Origin: Arsenicicoccus bolidensis DSM 15745
Lineage (GTDB): Bacteria > Actinomycetota > Actinomycetes > Actinomycetales > Dermatophilaceae
Direction of reading: 5' to 3'
DNA length: 64,000 nucleotides
Assembly: GCF_000426385.1 (NCBI RefSeq)
Contig: NZ_AUFG01000009.1
Location: forward strand, 1-64,000
A program made the translations under genes and the position numbers. Each line of letters opens with the position of its first letter. Position 1 is the first letter of the stretch. Under the pieces are notes generated by a model, which made no database searches, was not told the DNA's origin, and saw only the letters and a list, made by a program, of their open reading frames with translations. Of the stretch, positions 26,404-35,074 are shown piece by piece.

Positions 26404-29034
26404 TCATGGTGGAGTAATGGGCGCGTAGCGCCTGCCGTGCTTGTCGAACAGTGCCTCTACGCTCGTCTTGTCGCCCTGCGAGCCATAGACGGCTGCCCGC
26501 ACCTTCGGGTCGAGCAGGTCGATGCCGACCAGGTACGAGTCCTTCTCGGCGCCGACGGCCACGATGCGCTCGAAGGAGTCGCCGTGCTCGTCGGCATACG
26601 CGGCCAGTGCCTTGAGTTTGGGCAGCGCGTCGCCGAGGTGGGCACCGTGGGGGTCGACGATCGAGGGCCGGAGCGTCCCGTCGGTGGCCTCGGCGACGAA
26701 GAGCAGGTCAGGCTGCACGGACTTCCAGGCCTCGCCCGCCTGGTAGGGCACGCGCAAGCTGTGCCGGCCGGCAACGGACGGGTTGCGGTACCAGCCGACA
26801 GTGGCGTCCTTGTTGAGCTCGTGCTCGATGACCGCCCGCTCCCAGCGGTTGAGCTTGGCGTCGAGCGGGAAGTCGCCGTTCGCGTCGGAGACGACGTGGC
26901 GCCTGGCCGTGGGCAGCTTAACGAGGTCCTCGTTGACGGTGTCGACCTGCTCGTCGGTCTGGATCTCGATGGGAGCGAGCTCGGGCTCGCGAGCCATGCC
27001 GCGGACTTCCTCGTAGACCGAGCGGCGGGCGTCGGACAGCCCTGCCATCCTGCCGGCGTTCGTCGCGAGCCACATGCGCGTGAGCGACTCTGCCGCCTCC
27101 TCGACGGCAGACTGCACTCCGCCCTCGGTCTCGATCATGCCGATGGCAGCCACACGGGCGCGGACGGCGTTGACGTCAACGTCGAGAATGCTGCCGCCCT
27201 GCGCCTCCGCCTCCTCGACGGCCGACTGGACGTCGCGGCGCAGGTAGCCGGTGACCAGCGACGTGGTCAGGACGCGGCGCATGTGGCGCAGGGCGTCGTC
27301 GACGGTGTCGGTGTCGGCCGCGCGCTGCGTCTTCTCCTCGCTGATGTCGCCGTCGGCGAAGGTGGCGCGGATACGGCGGATGTCAGCGGTGAGGATGTCG
27401 TTGGCCTTCTCGTCAAGCTGGTCGGCGTAGTCGGCCGCGATGCCGTCGAGGACGCCGTAGAGCGTTTCGTGCGCCTGCTTGTCGGGCTCGGACACGAGCT
27501 CATCCTGGCCGAAGGCCTGGGCGGCCTTGAGTAGACGCTTGATGGGCCGGGCGACGGCCGACGGCCGCGCGTAGGACGGCAGGGACTGGATGAGGTCGAG
27601 CACGTCGGCCGGAATCGTCGGGTTCGGCACTAGCGTCACCGGCTTGAGCAGGACCTTGGTCACGAGCTCGGTGGACGAGCCCTTGCCGGCGCTCTTCTTG
27701 GACTTGCCGAGAAGCTCGTCGACGACGGCGCGTGTGGTGTTGAGGTCGAACTTCGGCAGGTAGCAGGCCGCGCTGTTGAGGCGGTCCACGCTCGTGGTCT
27801 GCGCGAGCGGCGTGCGCACCATGCGCCCGATGAGCTGGGTGACGTAGGTGGGGTCCTGGCCGGGGCGCAGCGAGAGCAGGACCTCGGCCCGCGGGCAGTC
27901 CCATCCGGTCGAGATGGCGTCCTTGGCGATGAGCACGCGGATGTGGGTGCGTGCCTGCACGTCCTGGGGCTGGACGCGCGGGATGACATAGGGCCCGACC
28001 TGGAACGCGCCGTGGTCCTCGCCGAGCACGTGCGCGACGCCGTCGTCGGGCAGGTCTGGCCAGTCCTGGCGGATCGTGTTGAGTACGTGGAGGATCAGCG
28101 CCTCCTCCTCGCGCCGGCCCTTCTCGGTGCCGCTCTCGCCCTTGTCCTTGTTGGGGATCTGCACGACCATGAGCGGCACGACGGGTTCGTCGATCCCCTG
28201 GGAGGCCGTGTAGTCGTCCCAGCGGCGGCAGACGTCGACGAAGTCCTGCGTGGCGTCGCGGATGAGGGTGGTGCTGAACTCGCCGACCTCGTCGGGGATA
28301 TCGAGGTGAATGCCGGTCTTGATGAGGCCGGAGGCCTGCACGTCGACGGGGTCTACCTCGACGTCAGCGCGCTTGGTGCGTGACTTCGCGGTCTCCATGG
28401 CCTTCGTGAAGCGGTCCAGCGTGGCCGAGATGCCCCACACGACCGGCATGGCGGGTGCGCCGTTGCCGTTGCCGTTGATGATGCGCATGACGATGGTCTG
28501 ATCCGTTGACGAGGTGGGGCGCATGCCCTCGTGCGCCTCGTCGAGGACCATGTAGAGCGTCTTGCCGGGGTCCTTGATCGTGTTGGCGAGGATGTCCCAG
28601 AAGGTGACGTTGCGGCTGTCGGTATACTTCACGAAGCCAGCGGAGACCGCAAGCTTCTGCGGGTTGATGAAGTACACGTGGCCGGTCTGGAGCGAGTCCT
28701 CGGCGTAGTCCTTGTCGAGCGTGACGAGGGTGCTGAGCGGAATCCGGTCGGCGTGCTGTCGGAAGCGCGCCTTCGTCTGCTCGTTGAGCGCGGGGTCCTT
28801 GCTGACCCACAAAAAAACTGCGGTCGGGTCGGCCTCGACGCCGAACTCGTCGGAGCCGTGCAGGGTGGCTTCGATGGCGGCGGCGGCCATGACTGTCTTA
28901 CCGCTGGAGGTGGGCGCGGACAACGCGAAGGCCGAATGCTCCTGGTGCTGGCGCCAGTCGCTCTTGGAGCGGGACAGCAGCTTGAGGATGTCTTTGACGG
29001 CCTCACGCTGGTAGCCCTTCAGGGGAGTCTGCAT
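26404..29034 (-). CDS. Type III-like restriction enzyme subunit (helicase-nuclease, Res)
   Basis: 876 residues. The N-terminal half is a superfamily 2 helicase: Walker A APTSSGKT near residue 40, DEAH box LDEAHEG near 165, GISATL motif III, STGWDCPRA motif V, QLIGRMVR motif VI. The C-terminal domain has QPDLLFVA and then SIVDPHGAHLGDALPKLKALAAYA. This is the position of the PD-(D/E)xK nuclease, but the usual E-x-K is replaced by VDPHG. ATG 29034 follows the methyltransferase stop by one base. GTG 29049 is less likely. It cuts DNA lacking the partner's methyl mark. Confidence 0.86.
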   Translation of the reverse strand: MQTPLKGYQREAVKDILKLLSRSKSDWRQHQEHSAFALSAPTSSGKTVMAAAAIEATLHGSDEFGVEADPTAVFLWVSKDPALNEQTKARFRQHADRIPLSTLVTLDKDYAEDSLQTGHVYFINPQKLAVSAGFVKYTDSRNVTFWDILANTIKDPGKTLYMVLDEAHEGMRPTSSTDQTIVMRIINGNGNGAPAMPVVWGISATLDRFTKAMETAKSRTKRADVEVDPVDVQASGLIKTGIHLDIPDEVGEFSTTLIRDATQDFVDVCRRWDDYTASQGIDEPVVPLMVVQIPNKDKGESGTEKGRREEEALILHVLNTIRQDWPDLPDDGVAHVLGEDHGAFQVGPYVIPRVQPQDVQARTHIRVLIAKDAISTGWDCPRAEVLLSLRPGQDPTYVTQLIGRMVRTPLAQTTSVDRLNSAACYLPKFDLNTTRAVVDELLGKSKKSAGKGSSTELVTKVLLKPVTLVPNPTIPADVLDLIQSLPSYARPSAVARPIKRLLKAAQAFGQDELVSEPDKQAHETLYGVLDGIAADYADQLDEKANDILTADIRRIRATFADGDISEEKTQRAADTDTVDDALRHMRRVLTTSLVTGYLRRDVQSAVEEAEAQGGSILDVDVNAVRARVAAIGMIETEGGVQSAVEEAAESLTRMWLATNAGRMAGLSDARRSVYEEVRGMAREPELAPIEIQTDEQVDTVNEDLVKLPTARRHVVSDANGDFPLDAKLNRWERAVIEHELNKDATVGWYRNPSVAGRHSLRVPYQAGEAWKSVQPDLLFVAEATDGTLRPSIVDPHGAHLGDALPKLKALAAYADEHGDSFERIVAVGAEKDSYLVGIDLLDPKVRAAVYGSQGDKTSVEALFDKHGRRYAPITPP

Positions 29035-29035
29035 G

Positions 29036-31051
29036 TCAGGCCCTCTCACTGTTGATCTCGAACGTGCGCAGGTAGGACTCGTAGAGGCGTACCGCCTCGA
29101 GACCCTCGGGAAGTTGGGAGGCGATGGCCTGGAACTGAGGCTCGTCGTTGGTCACGACGAAGACGGTGCGGAGGCCGGCGGCCTGGTCGACGGCCTTGAG
29201 GAACGGGCCGCTTGCGTCGACGTTGAACAGGACTGCGTAGGTGTCGGCGACGTCGAACGTGTCCGACCTCTCGTCGATGCGTCGGCCCTGGCTGCCTGCG
29301 CGCATCCAGAGGTGGGGCGCGATCGACTTGAAGGCGAGGTCTAGTTCCACCAGCTTGGGGTTGAGGTAGGTCAGCGTGAAGAACTCGACGTTGGTGGGGA
29401 GGCCGTCGGTGTCGAAGACCGACCCGTCGGGCCGGACGCCCGTCGCCACTGTCTCGATCCTGGGTCGTGTCACGTGTTCGTAGACGCCGAGCGACTCCCA
29501 CTCACTGTCTCCGGGACGGTGGCCGCCTCGACGCAGCTTCGCCTCTTCGGCGGCACTGAGCTCGTTGTTGGTCACAAGGATGCACTGACGCGTGCCGGCG
29601 TCCTCTGCGTTGAGGCGCATGACGGCTTCCATCGTCGACCCCGATCCACCGAAGAAGTCCAGGACCACGGCGTTGTCGCTAGCGACCAACCTCAGCCATC
29701 GCATAAGGACGGTGTGGTCCTTCGGGAACGGGAACCGCTTGTCACCGAGGATCTTCTTGAGGTAGTTGGATGCGGGCATCCGGCTCTGCGTAAAGGTCTC
29801 GTAGGGGACACGAGACTCCATGTCGTCGAGCATCCGCTTGAACCTCGGCCGCGTGGTCTCGTCAGGCCCGAAGAGGACTCGGCCCTCAGCAATGAGTCGG
29901 TCCATCGTCTCTCGCGAGTATCGCCAACCCTTATCGGGGAAGGGAATGGGCTTGCCCGTGACGGGGTGCGTCAGAGGGTAGCTCAGGTTCTCCCTGGGGT
30001 TGGGAGACGTCAGGTTATCGGCTTGGAACACGCGACCCTGCTCGTCGATCTGGTCGTAGCGGTAGACGGCGGGTTCGAGTTCGGAACGATGGGGGCGGAC
30101 AAGCTTCCGGAACAACTTCGTCGCTTGGGCGGCGTCGTGTCCCGACTCGACCCAGGCCTGGGCAGCGAGTCCGCGGAGCAGTTCCACGCCGCCCTTGGTC
30201 TCCGACCACCGGATGTCCTTGTCCGCCATCAGGGCGACGTTGAGGCCGTAGATGAGCATGTAGTCCACGCCGCCGGCCGTGAAGCGGGCGTCATTCTTGC
30301 CGCTGCCCTGCCAGACCACGTCGGAGATGAAGTTCTGCTCGCCGAAGGTCTGGTCGAGAAGCATCCGTAGGCGGTGGTGCTGGTCATCACCTATGGCCAC
30401 GATGATCACGCCGGTATCGCGCAGCAACTTCTTGGCCAGCTTCAGCCGGCGCTCCATGAAGCTCAACCACTTGCTGTGCCGGTAGGCGTCGGTGCCGTCG
30501 ACCCATGCGTCGTTGTACTTCCAGTCCTTGGCTCCGGTCCCGTAGGGCGGGTCGATGTAGACGACGTCGACCTTGCCCTGGTGGGTGACCAGCAACGCTT
30601 CGAGAGCGTGGTAGTTCTCGGAGTTGATGACCGTGTGGAAAGGGGCGCCGTCAGCGCGCGCGACCTTGCCGGCGCTGATGAGTCCGGGGTAGATCGGGTC
30701 ACGGAAGTCGGCAACGAAGACCAAGTCGTCGAGTGGACGTTCCGCGGTGGCGCCGCCCGCCGGGTTCAGAAGCTCCGCGACCTTGCAGCCCTTAGTGCCG
30801 GTGATCTTGGTGACGATCCACGTGACGTCGGATTCGGCCTTGCTCTCGCCACGAGGCGGGATGAACCTCACCTTGTCGCCGACGCTGATCGGTCGGCCGA
30901 CGAGGCTGACCTGCTCGGGGCGGTGGCGCTCGAAGTTGAGGCCGTTGGCGCGCCTGTTCCTGAGGGACTCGATCTGTCGGCGGAGCTCCTCGCCCGTGGC
31001 CGAGTCGAGCGCGCTGACGCGCGCGAGGATGTCGTTGAGCTCGTTCGCCAT
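29036..31051 (-). CDS. Type III-like adenine DNA methyltransferase (Mod)
   Basis: 671 residues. The AdoMet enzyme has motif IV (DPPYGTG, residues 167-173) before motif I (LDFFGGSGST, about 464-473), the beta-class order typical of type III Mod proteins that make N6-methyladenine. The long region between 240 and 440 would hold target recognition. An N-terminal segment (RLVGRPISVGDKVRFIP; exact reading SLVGRPISVGDKVRF) adds a small beta domain. ATG 31051 has GGGCAGGG upstream. The frame further upstream is unsupported. Adjacent to Res in one operon. Confidence 0.88.
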   Translation of the reverse strand: MANELNDILARVSALDSATGEELRRQIESLRNRRANGLNFERHRPEQVSLVGRPISVGDKVRFIPPRGESKAESDVTWIVTKITGTKGCKVAELLNPAGGATAERPLDDLVFVADFRDPIYPGLISAGKVARADGAPFHTVINSENYHALEALLVTHQGKVDVVYIDPPYGTGAKDWKYNDAWVDGTDAYRHSKWLSFMERRLKLAKKLLRDTGVIIVAIGDDQHHRLRMLLDQTFGEQNFISDVVWQGSGKNDARFTAGGVDYMLIYGLNVALMADKDIRWSETKGGVELLRGLAAQAWVESGHDAAQATKLFRKLVRPHRSELEPAVYRYDQIDEQGRVFQADNLTSPNPRENLSYPLTHPVTGKPIPFPDKGWRYSRETMDRLIAEGRVLFGPDETTRPRFKRMLDDMESRVPYETFTQSRMPASNYLKKILGDKRFPFPKDHTVLMRWLRLVASDNAVVLDFFGGSGSTMEAVMRLNAEDAGTRQCILVTNNELSAAEEAKLRRGGHRPGDSEWESLGVYEHVTRPRIETVATGVRPDGSVFDTDGLPTNVEFFTLTYLNPKLVELDLAFKSIAPHLWMRAGSQGRRIDERSDTFDVADTYAVLFNVDASGPFLKAVDQAAGLRTVFVVTNDEPQFQAIASQLPEGLEAVRLYESYLRTFEINSERA

Positions 31052-31350
31052 GCTGCCCTGCCCCCGTTGCCGTCGGTCAAAGGGCAAGGCTATAGGGGTG
31101 AACGCAGGACGGCAGTCACGCACGTGTGAGGCGTCCCGGGCGTGGCGCCGCTTCGTTGCCAGTTCGAGAGCAAGCCGTGAGGACCTCTCCCCTAGGCGCT
31201 GGTCATGACCGTCCCGGCCGAGTGGGAGGCCGCCCGCTGTGCCACCCTCGACCGTGAGCTGGCACCGGTTAAGAACGGCACGAAATTCGGGACGCTACTA
31301 CCAGCGGTTGCGGCGCTGCCGCGAGCCCGGCCGTTGGCCCCTGAGACACT
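31052..31350. other. Divergent intergenic region
   Basis: Lies between the methyltransferase (minus) and the HD gene (plus). A frame at 31205-31405 (VPAEWEAARCATLDREL) reads like protein for about 25 residues and then overlaps the HD gene out of frame. I treat it as a possible relic, not a gene. CTATAGCC on the minus strand near 31090 could be the Mod -10. Confidence 0.4.
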
Positions 31351-31917
31351 GTGGTCGTGGACCTTTCAGTGGACATCGCGCGCGACCTGGCGCGGCAGTT
31401 CGTAGGTGACCTGCACCCCCGGTGGGAGCACCTGCAAGCCGTGGGCCGCCGTGCGGAGGACCTGTGCGAGACCGCCGGGCTGTCCGAGACGGTCGCGATC
31501 GCAGCATGGCTTCACGACATCGGCTACGGGCCGGCCATCGCGCACACCGGATTCCACCCGCTCGACGGAGCACGATTCCTCATCGAGCACGGCGCGCCGC
31601 GGGACGTTGTCCGACTCGTGGCTTGGCACACAGGCGCTGGCTTCGAGGCTCAGGAACGTGGATTGCTCGACGACCTCGGCGGCTTCGCTCAACCGTCAGT
31701 GGACGAACTCGACGCTCTGACGATGATCGACCTAGCCACCTCACCGACAGGCGAGCCGCTCCTCGACGTGAAGCGCATCGCTGAGATCCTGTCGCGCTAC
31801 GAGGACGGGCACCCAGTGCACGAGGCGGTGGAGAACTCGCGCGCCTCGCTGCTGGCTTCCTCGCGACGAGCCAAGGCAGCGCTCGGTCTACCTCAGGACT
31901 GGCCGGGCGGAGGTTAG
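31351..31917 (+). CDS. HD-domain phosphohydrolase
   Basis: 188 residues. The metal motif reads HLQAVGRRAEDL, then AAWLHDIGYG (the HD pair), a His in HTGFHPLDGARFL, and later DLATSPTGEP, the order of small HD hydrolases acting on nucleotides. GTG 31351 or GTG 31357 may start it. Its end overlaps the end of the Nudix gene by 30 bases on the opposite strand. HD-plus-Nudix pairs recur in actinobacterial AICEs, suggesting linked nucleotide chemistry. Confidence 0.83.
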   Translation: MVVDLSVDIARDLARQFVGDLHPRWEHLQAVGRRAEDLCETAGLSETVAIAAWLHDIGYGPAIAHTGFHPLDGARFLIEHGAPRDVVRLVAWHTGAGFEAQERGLLDDLGGFAQPSVDELDALTMIDLATSPTGEPLLDVKRIAEILSRYEDGHPVHEAVENSRASLLASSRRAKAALGLPQDWPGGG

Positions 31918-32355
31918 CGCATCCTCGATCCGCTGGCGCATTGACGGGTGCATGTCCATCTCCGCAAGCTCGTCGCGGGTCAGCCACACGACTTGGTCGC
32001 TCTCGCTGCTGGTCTGTTTCTCTCCCCCGATGAGACGGGCCCTGAACGCCAGGGAGAACTGCTGGCGCACCTCGCCGTCGTCGTAGGCCATGACGTGCCT
32101 CGGGTTCGTGTAGGTACCCGTCAGGGTCTCGACCTCGACGTCGTAGCCCGTCTCCTCCTTGACCTCGCGTACGACGGTGTCCGTGATGGATTCGCCGATG
32201 TCGTGCCCGCCGCCGGGGAGGGCCCACTTGCCGTTGTCGGTCTTGTGGATGAGGAGCAGCCGCCCCGCGTCGTCCTGGACGATCGCCACCACGGAGGGGA
32301 CGACGCTGTTCGCCTTCGGAGCGTTCGGGTCGTCGATGTAGTCGATACGAGCCAT
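31888..32355 (-). CDS. Nudix hydrolase
   Basis: 155 residues with an intact Nudix box, GGGHDIGESITDTVVREVKEETGYD (REVKEE core), so it hydrolyses a nucleoside diphosphate linked to another group. In pSAM2 a Nudix protein, Pif, blocks transfer between cells already carrying the element. An equivalent immunity role is possible here by position, but unproven. Convergent with the HD gene, with a 30-base overlap. Confidence 0.88.
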   Translation of the reverse strand: MARIDYIDDPNAPKANSVVPSVVAIVQDDAGRLLLIHKTDNGKWALPGGGHDIGESITDTVVREVKEETGYDVEVETLTGTYTNPRHVMAYDDGEVRQQFSLAFRARLIGGEKQTSSESDQVVWLTRDELAEMDMHPSMRQRIEDALTSARPVLR

Positions 32356-32465
32356 GCAGCTTAGGCTAGGTCACGCCCAGCGACAGCACGCCTTGGCCCT
32401 GCCCCAGATCTTGAGAGATTCGGCGCTGCGCGGTGCTCACGACCTCGCCCCTGAGCTAGCATCGC

Positions 32466-33653
32466 ATGGTGACTACGGGAGGGGACGCGCCCCAGCGACA
32501 CGAGGGCGACGCCGTTCGTCTGCGCCTGCAAGGAGATCGCTTCGACGGTGGCCGCCTCCCGGCCTCTGCACTTGTGGAGATTCAGCGGTATGCCGAATTG
32601 GTCCGCGATGCCACAATCTTCGAGTGGCGTGAGCAGCATCCCGGGCAAGAAGTACCGGAGGAGTTGAACGCAGCCCTCGACCTTGCCCTAGTCGACATCC
32701 AGAACGGCAGCGCACTAGCGGTGCTCGACTATGGAACTGAATCCTATCACCCGCAGATCGAGTCGGGTGAGAGTGAGGTGCTAAAGGCGATATCTGCGCG
32801 CGCAAATAATATAACCGCAGCGGCGTCAGACCTCATCGAACTTCCCCCATGGACCCAACATGAAAATTTTTACCATTTCGGGGCCAGCCTAGACGTCCAC
32901 GACTCACTCACAATTGAGGCAAATCATCATCAGTCCGTCGTAGTCGACGCCAATTTTGCCGATAGGTCGTGGACATCCCGCTCCAATTCGGACGCCGGGG
33001 AGCAAGAAGAGGATATACCCAAATCTAGTCAAGAGGCCGGTTCCATAACCGGCCGCCTTACTCTTCTGTCACCCGAAAAGAAGACCTATGAACTTGTGAC
33101 GATCGATGGCCTCGAACTTCGAGGCCGATACAAGGATGACGAATTGAGCGCCGCACTGAAGGGGGCGCTCGGCACCAGCACCTCGGCGCCCCTCATGCGC
33201 GTTCACGGTACCCTTTCAGTTCGAGAAGGCCACCCCTGGCGGGTATGGGCCACAGAAACAGTTGAGGTGTTGATGGCGGCCAATGAGCCATGGCAGCCAA
33301 GACTGCAGGAGTTGGCTCAAATGCCACCCGGCTGGGGTGACGGCCCGGAAAACAAGGAGATTGCATTCTCCGCACTCGATGCTGCACACAATCTCCTCCT
33401 AGCCGCAAAGGGGGAAGAGATAGGTCGACCGGGAGTTTTTCCCGTTGAAGATGGTGGCGTCACTCTTGAGTGGGCGAACGCAAGCAATTTCACAAGCATT
33501 GAAGTGACGCCAGATGCGATATTCAACTTTACGGACATATCTGCAGGCGACTCCACCGTCTTCACGCACCAGACAGCGGCACTCGATGAGGCGCTTAAGA
33601 TAATGATCAACCTGCAGTCGCGTCAAATCATCACGGAGGGTCCCACCGAATGA
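32466..33653 (+). CDS. Unknown protein A of an AT-rich two-gene module
   Basis: 395 residues with no family I can name, no signal and no membrane helix. The N-terminal 60-100 residues have RFDGGRLPASALVEIQRYAELVRDATIFEWR and ALDLALVDIQNGSALAVLDYG. A central beta-rich part (about 130-270) includes GSITGRLTLLSPEKKTYELVTIDG. The C-terminal domain (290-390) has MPPGWGDGPENKEIAFSALDA and PVEDGGVTLEWAN, a GW-G-G...GGVxLEW pattern I believe recurs in uncharacterised bacterial proteins. Start: TAGCAT six bases before GTG 32469 would make it leaderless. ATG 32466 is the alternative. GC content is visibly below the neighbours. Confidence 0.7.
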   Translation: MVTTGGDAPQRHEGDAVRLRLQGDRFDGGRLPASALVEIQRYAELVRDATIFEWREQHPGQEVPEELNAALDLALVDIQNGSALAVLDYGTESYHPQIESGESEVLKAISARANNITAAASDLIELPPWTQHENFYHFGASLDVHDSLTIEANHHQSVVVDANFADRSWTSRSNSDAGEQEEDIPKSSQEAGSITGRLTLLSPEKKTYELVTIDGLELRGRYKDDELSAALKGALGTSTSAPLMRVHGTLSVREGHPWRVWATETVEVLMAANEPWQPRLQELAQMPPGWGDGPENKEIAFSALDAAHNLLLAAKGEEIGRPGVFPVEDGGVTLEWANASNFTSIEVTPDAIFNFTDISAGDSTVFTHQTAALDEALKIMINLQSRQIITEGPTE

Positions 33654-34150
33654 GTTTCACCTTCCCTGACTTGCCTGCCGACTGGGAACTGGTGCCGAAC
33701 GACGCGGCGCGCAACGAGGAAAAGGCCGCGTCAGAACTGCTTTGGCGCCAGATCCCGCCGCACAATTTCGATCACACCGTGGGCCAGCCGGGCGCAGCCG
33801 CCTTCGGGCCACAGAGTTCCGACGCGCGGAAGCCGTCGTTCTCCCTCAGTTCAAAGGTATCGGCACAAGCCGCACGGGACTGGCATAACGCCAATGCGCG
33901 ATCCACCTCTGTCGGCGTCTGGTCATGCAGCGTGACTGAAGTTTATGATGCTGGATCCCAGGTCGTCGACGACTCAAAAATCCCTTCGGAGCCAGATGTC
34001 GAACAATCTCCTGGCCATGTCTTCGTAGATTATCGGGATTTAAAAAAGGCTGACAAGAATCTACTGCAGGCCACTCTGTTGATGAAGGCCTTGGCGCGAG
34101 GGGAGATTATCACCTCCCCCCGCCGGGTAAGTGAGTCAAGGGCCGATTAG
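33650..34150 (+). CDS. Unknown protein B of an AT-rich two-gene module
   Basis: 166 residues, starting inside the stop of the preceding gene (ATGA), so the two are coupled. Recognisable features are LPADWELVPNDAARNEEKAASELLWRQIP, VWSCSVTEVYDAG, PGHVFVDYRD and LLQATLLMKALARGEI. No catalytic motif is evident. The alternation of strands suggests a small alpha/beta domain. The 1:1 coupling with protein A suggests a complex. Codon use is AT-richer than the element backbone, pointing to separate acquisition. Confidence 0.7.
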   Translation: MSFTFPDLPADWELVPNDAARNEEKAASELLWRQIPPHNFDHTVGQPGAAAFGPQSSDARKPSFSLSSKVSAQAARDWHNANARSTSVGVWSCSVTEVYDAGSQVVDDSKIPSEPDVEQSPGHVFVDYRDLKKADKNLLQATLLMKALARGEIITSPRRVSESRAD

Positions 34151-34192
34151 GGCCTCAATCGCGCAGAATGGAATCAGAGCCCTCCCTGCCTG

Positions 34193-34936
34193 TCAGGGAA
34201 CTTCCTCACCCGAATTCCAAATGCGGTCGAAACTGGTTGCGTAGTGCGTGAATAGTCGGCCCCCTGGAATACGCTGGATGTGGAGCACCGGGGAGTGGGA
34301 GGCCGGGGCGCCGTAGGCGTGTGCGTTGACGAGCACCGTGTCGTCAAAGCGGAAGAGCGAGTTGTAGAGCGTCGCACCGTGCTGACGCGCCTCGACACCA
34401 GGGACATCGAGGTACGGCCTGAGGTAGGCCCATGACAGGGCACACCGGCTGCCGAGCAGACTGCCGATGCCCTCCTCGTCACCGCGCTGGGCCACCGCGG
34501 GTGAGTCTGGATCACCGAACAGCAGCCGCACTCGCACGCCCGCCTCTGCCCGCTCGGCGAGCAGGTCCACGAACCCAGGCATGCCGTCGTGCAGGAAACT
34601 CGCGGCGAAGGCGAGGAGGTCGATGGACTCCTTGGCGTTGCGAGCAAGGTCGAACCACTCCCCTGGCGGCACGGCACCGCGGTTCGGATACATCTTGACC
34701 AACTCCGCCTGCGCCGCACTGACAGCCTGGCGGCTGTTGGCAGTGCTGGGCCAGAGGTAGACGTCGTCCTTCCCGAGCACCGCCGCCACCTTGAGCCGGT
34801 GGGTGCGGTGCGGGGCTCGGCCCTTCGTGATCCACCGCTCGACGGTGCGGGGGTCGACCTCCACTCTCTCGGCGAGCTGGGTAGGGGTGAGGCCGGCGCT
34901 GACGAGTGCGCCGCGGAGTCGTTCGTTCGTGTCCAT
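34193..34936 (-). CDS. Xre-type HTH regulator with a phospholipase-D-like C-terminal domain
   Basis: 247 residues. An N-terminal HTH (NERLRGALVSAGLTPTQLAERVEVDPRTVERWI) is followed from about residue 85 by a domain (WFDLARNAKESIDLLAFAASFL, VRVRLLFGDPDS, GATLYNSLFRFDDTVLVNAHAYG) that resembles PLD-like regulators of AICEs. The HxKxxxxD catalytic motif is absent, so it probably senses rather than cleaves. It faces the pra-rep-tra operon with a palindrome in between, and is the likely master repressor of the element. Confidence 0.82.
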   Translation of the reverse strand: MDTNERLRGALVSAGLTPTQLAERVEVDPRTVERWITKGRAPHRTHRLKVAAVLGKDDVYLWPSTANSRQAVSAAQAELVKMYPNRGAVPPGEWFDLARNAKESIDLLAFAASFLHDGMPGFVDLLAERAEAGVRVRLLFGDPDSPAVAQRGDEEGIGSLLGSRCALSWAYLRPYLDVPGVEARQHGATLYNSLFRFDDTVLVNAHAYGAPASHSPVLHIQRIPGGRLFTHYATSFDRIWNSGEEVP

Positions 34937-34955
34937 CGGACCACCTGACGTTTAG

Positions 34956-34985
34956 GGACGTTTTGAGTGTCTCAGAGACGTCCCG
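34956..34985. promoter_or_regulatory. Operator-like inverted repeat between the Xre gene and pra
   Basis: GGGACGTTTTGAG and CTCAGAGACGTCCC form an almost perfect palindrome centred on TGT. A GACGTTTA half site precedes it and CGTCC half sites follow. It lies 20 bases before the Xre start and about 90 before pra, suited to control both. Confidence 0.65.
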
Positions 34986-35074
34986 AACCGTCCAACGGTG
35001 TGGTGACAACGTCCGTTTCGTCCGGAGTCTCCTGGTGTCAGCCCACCAACGGGCGCCTACAAAGGAGACGAAAC

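Noticed and set aside
31205-31405. 66-residue frame before the HD gene
   Set aside because: It overlaps the HD gene out of frame and has protein-like composition for only about 25 codons. It may be a relic.
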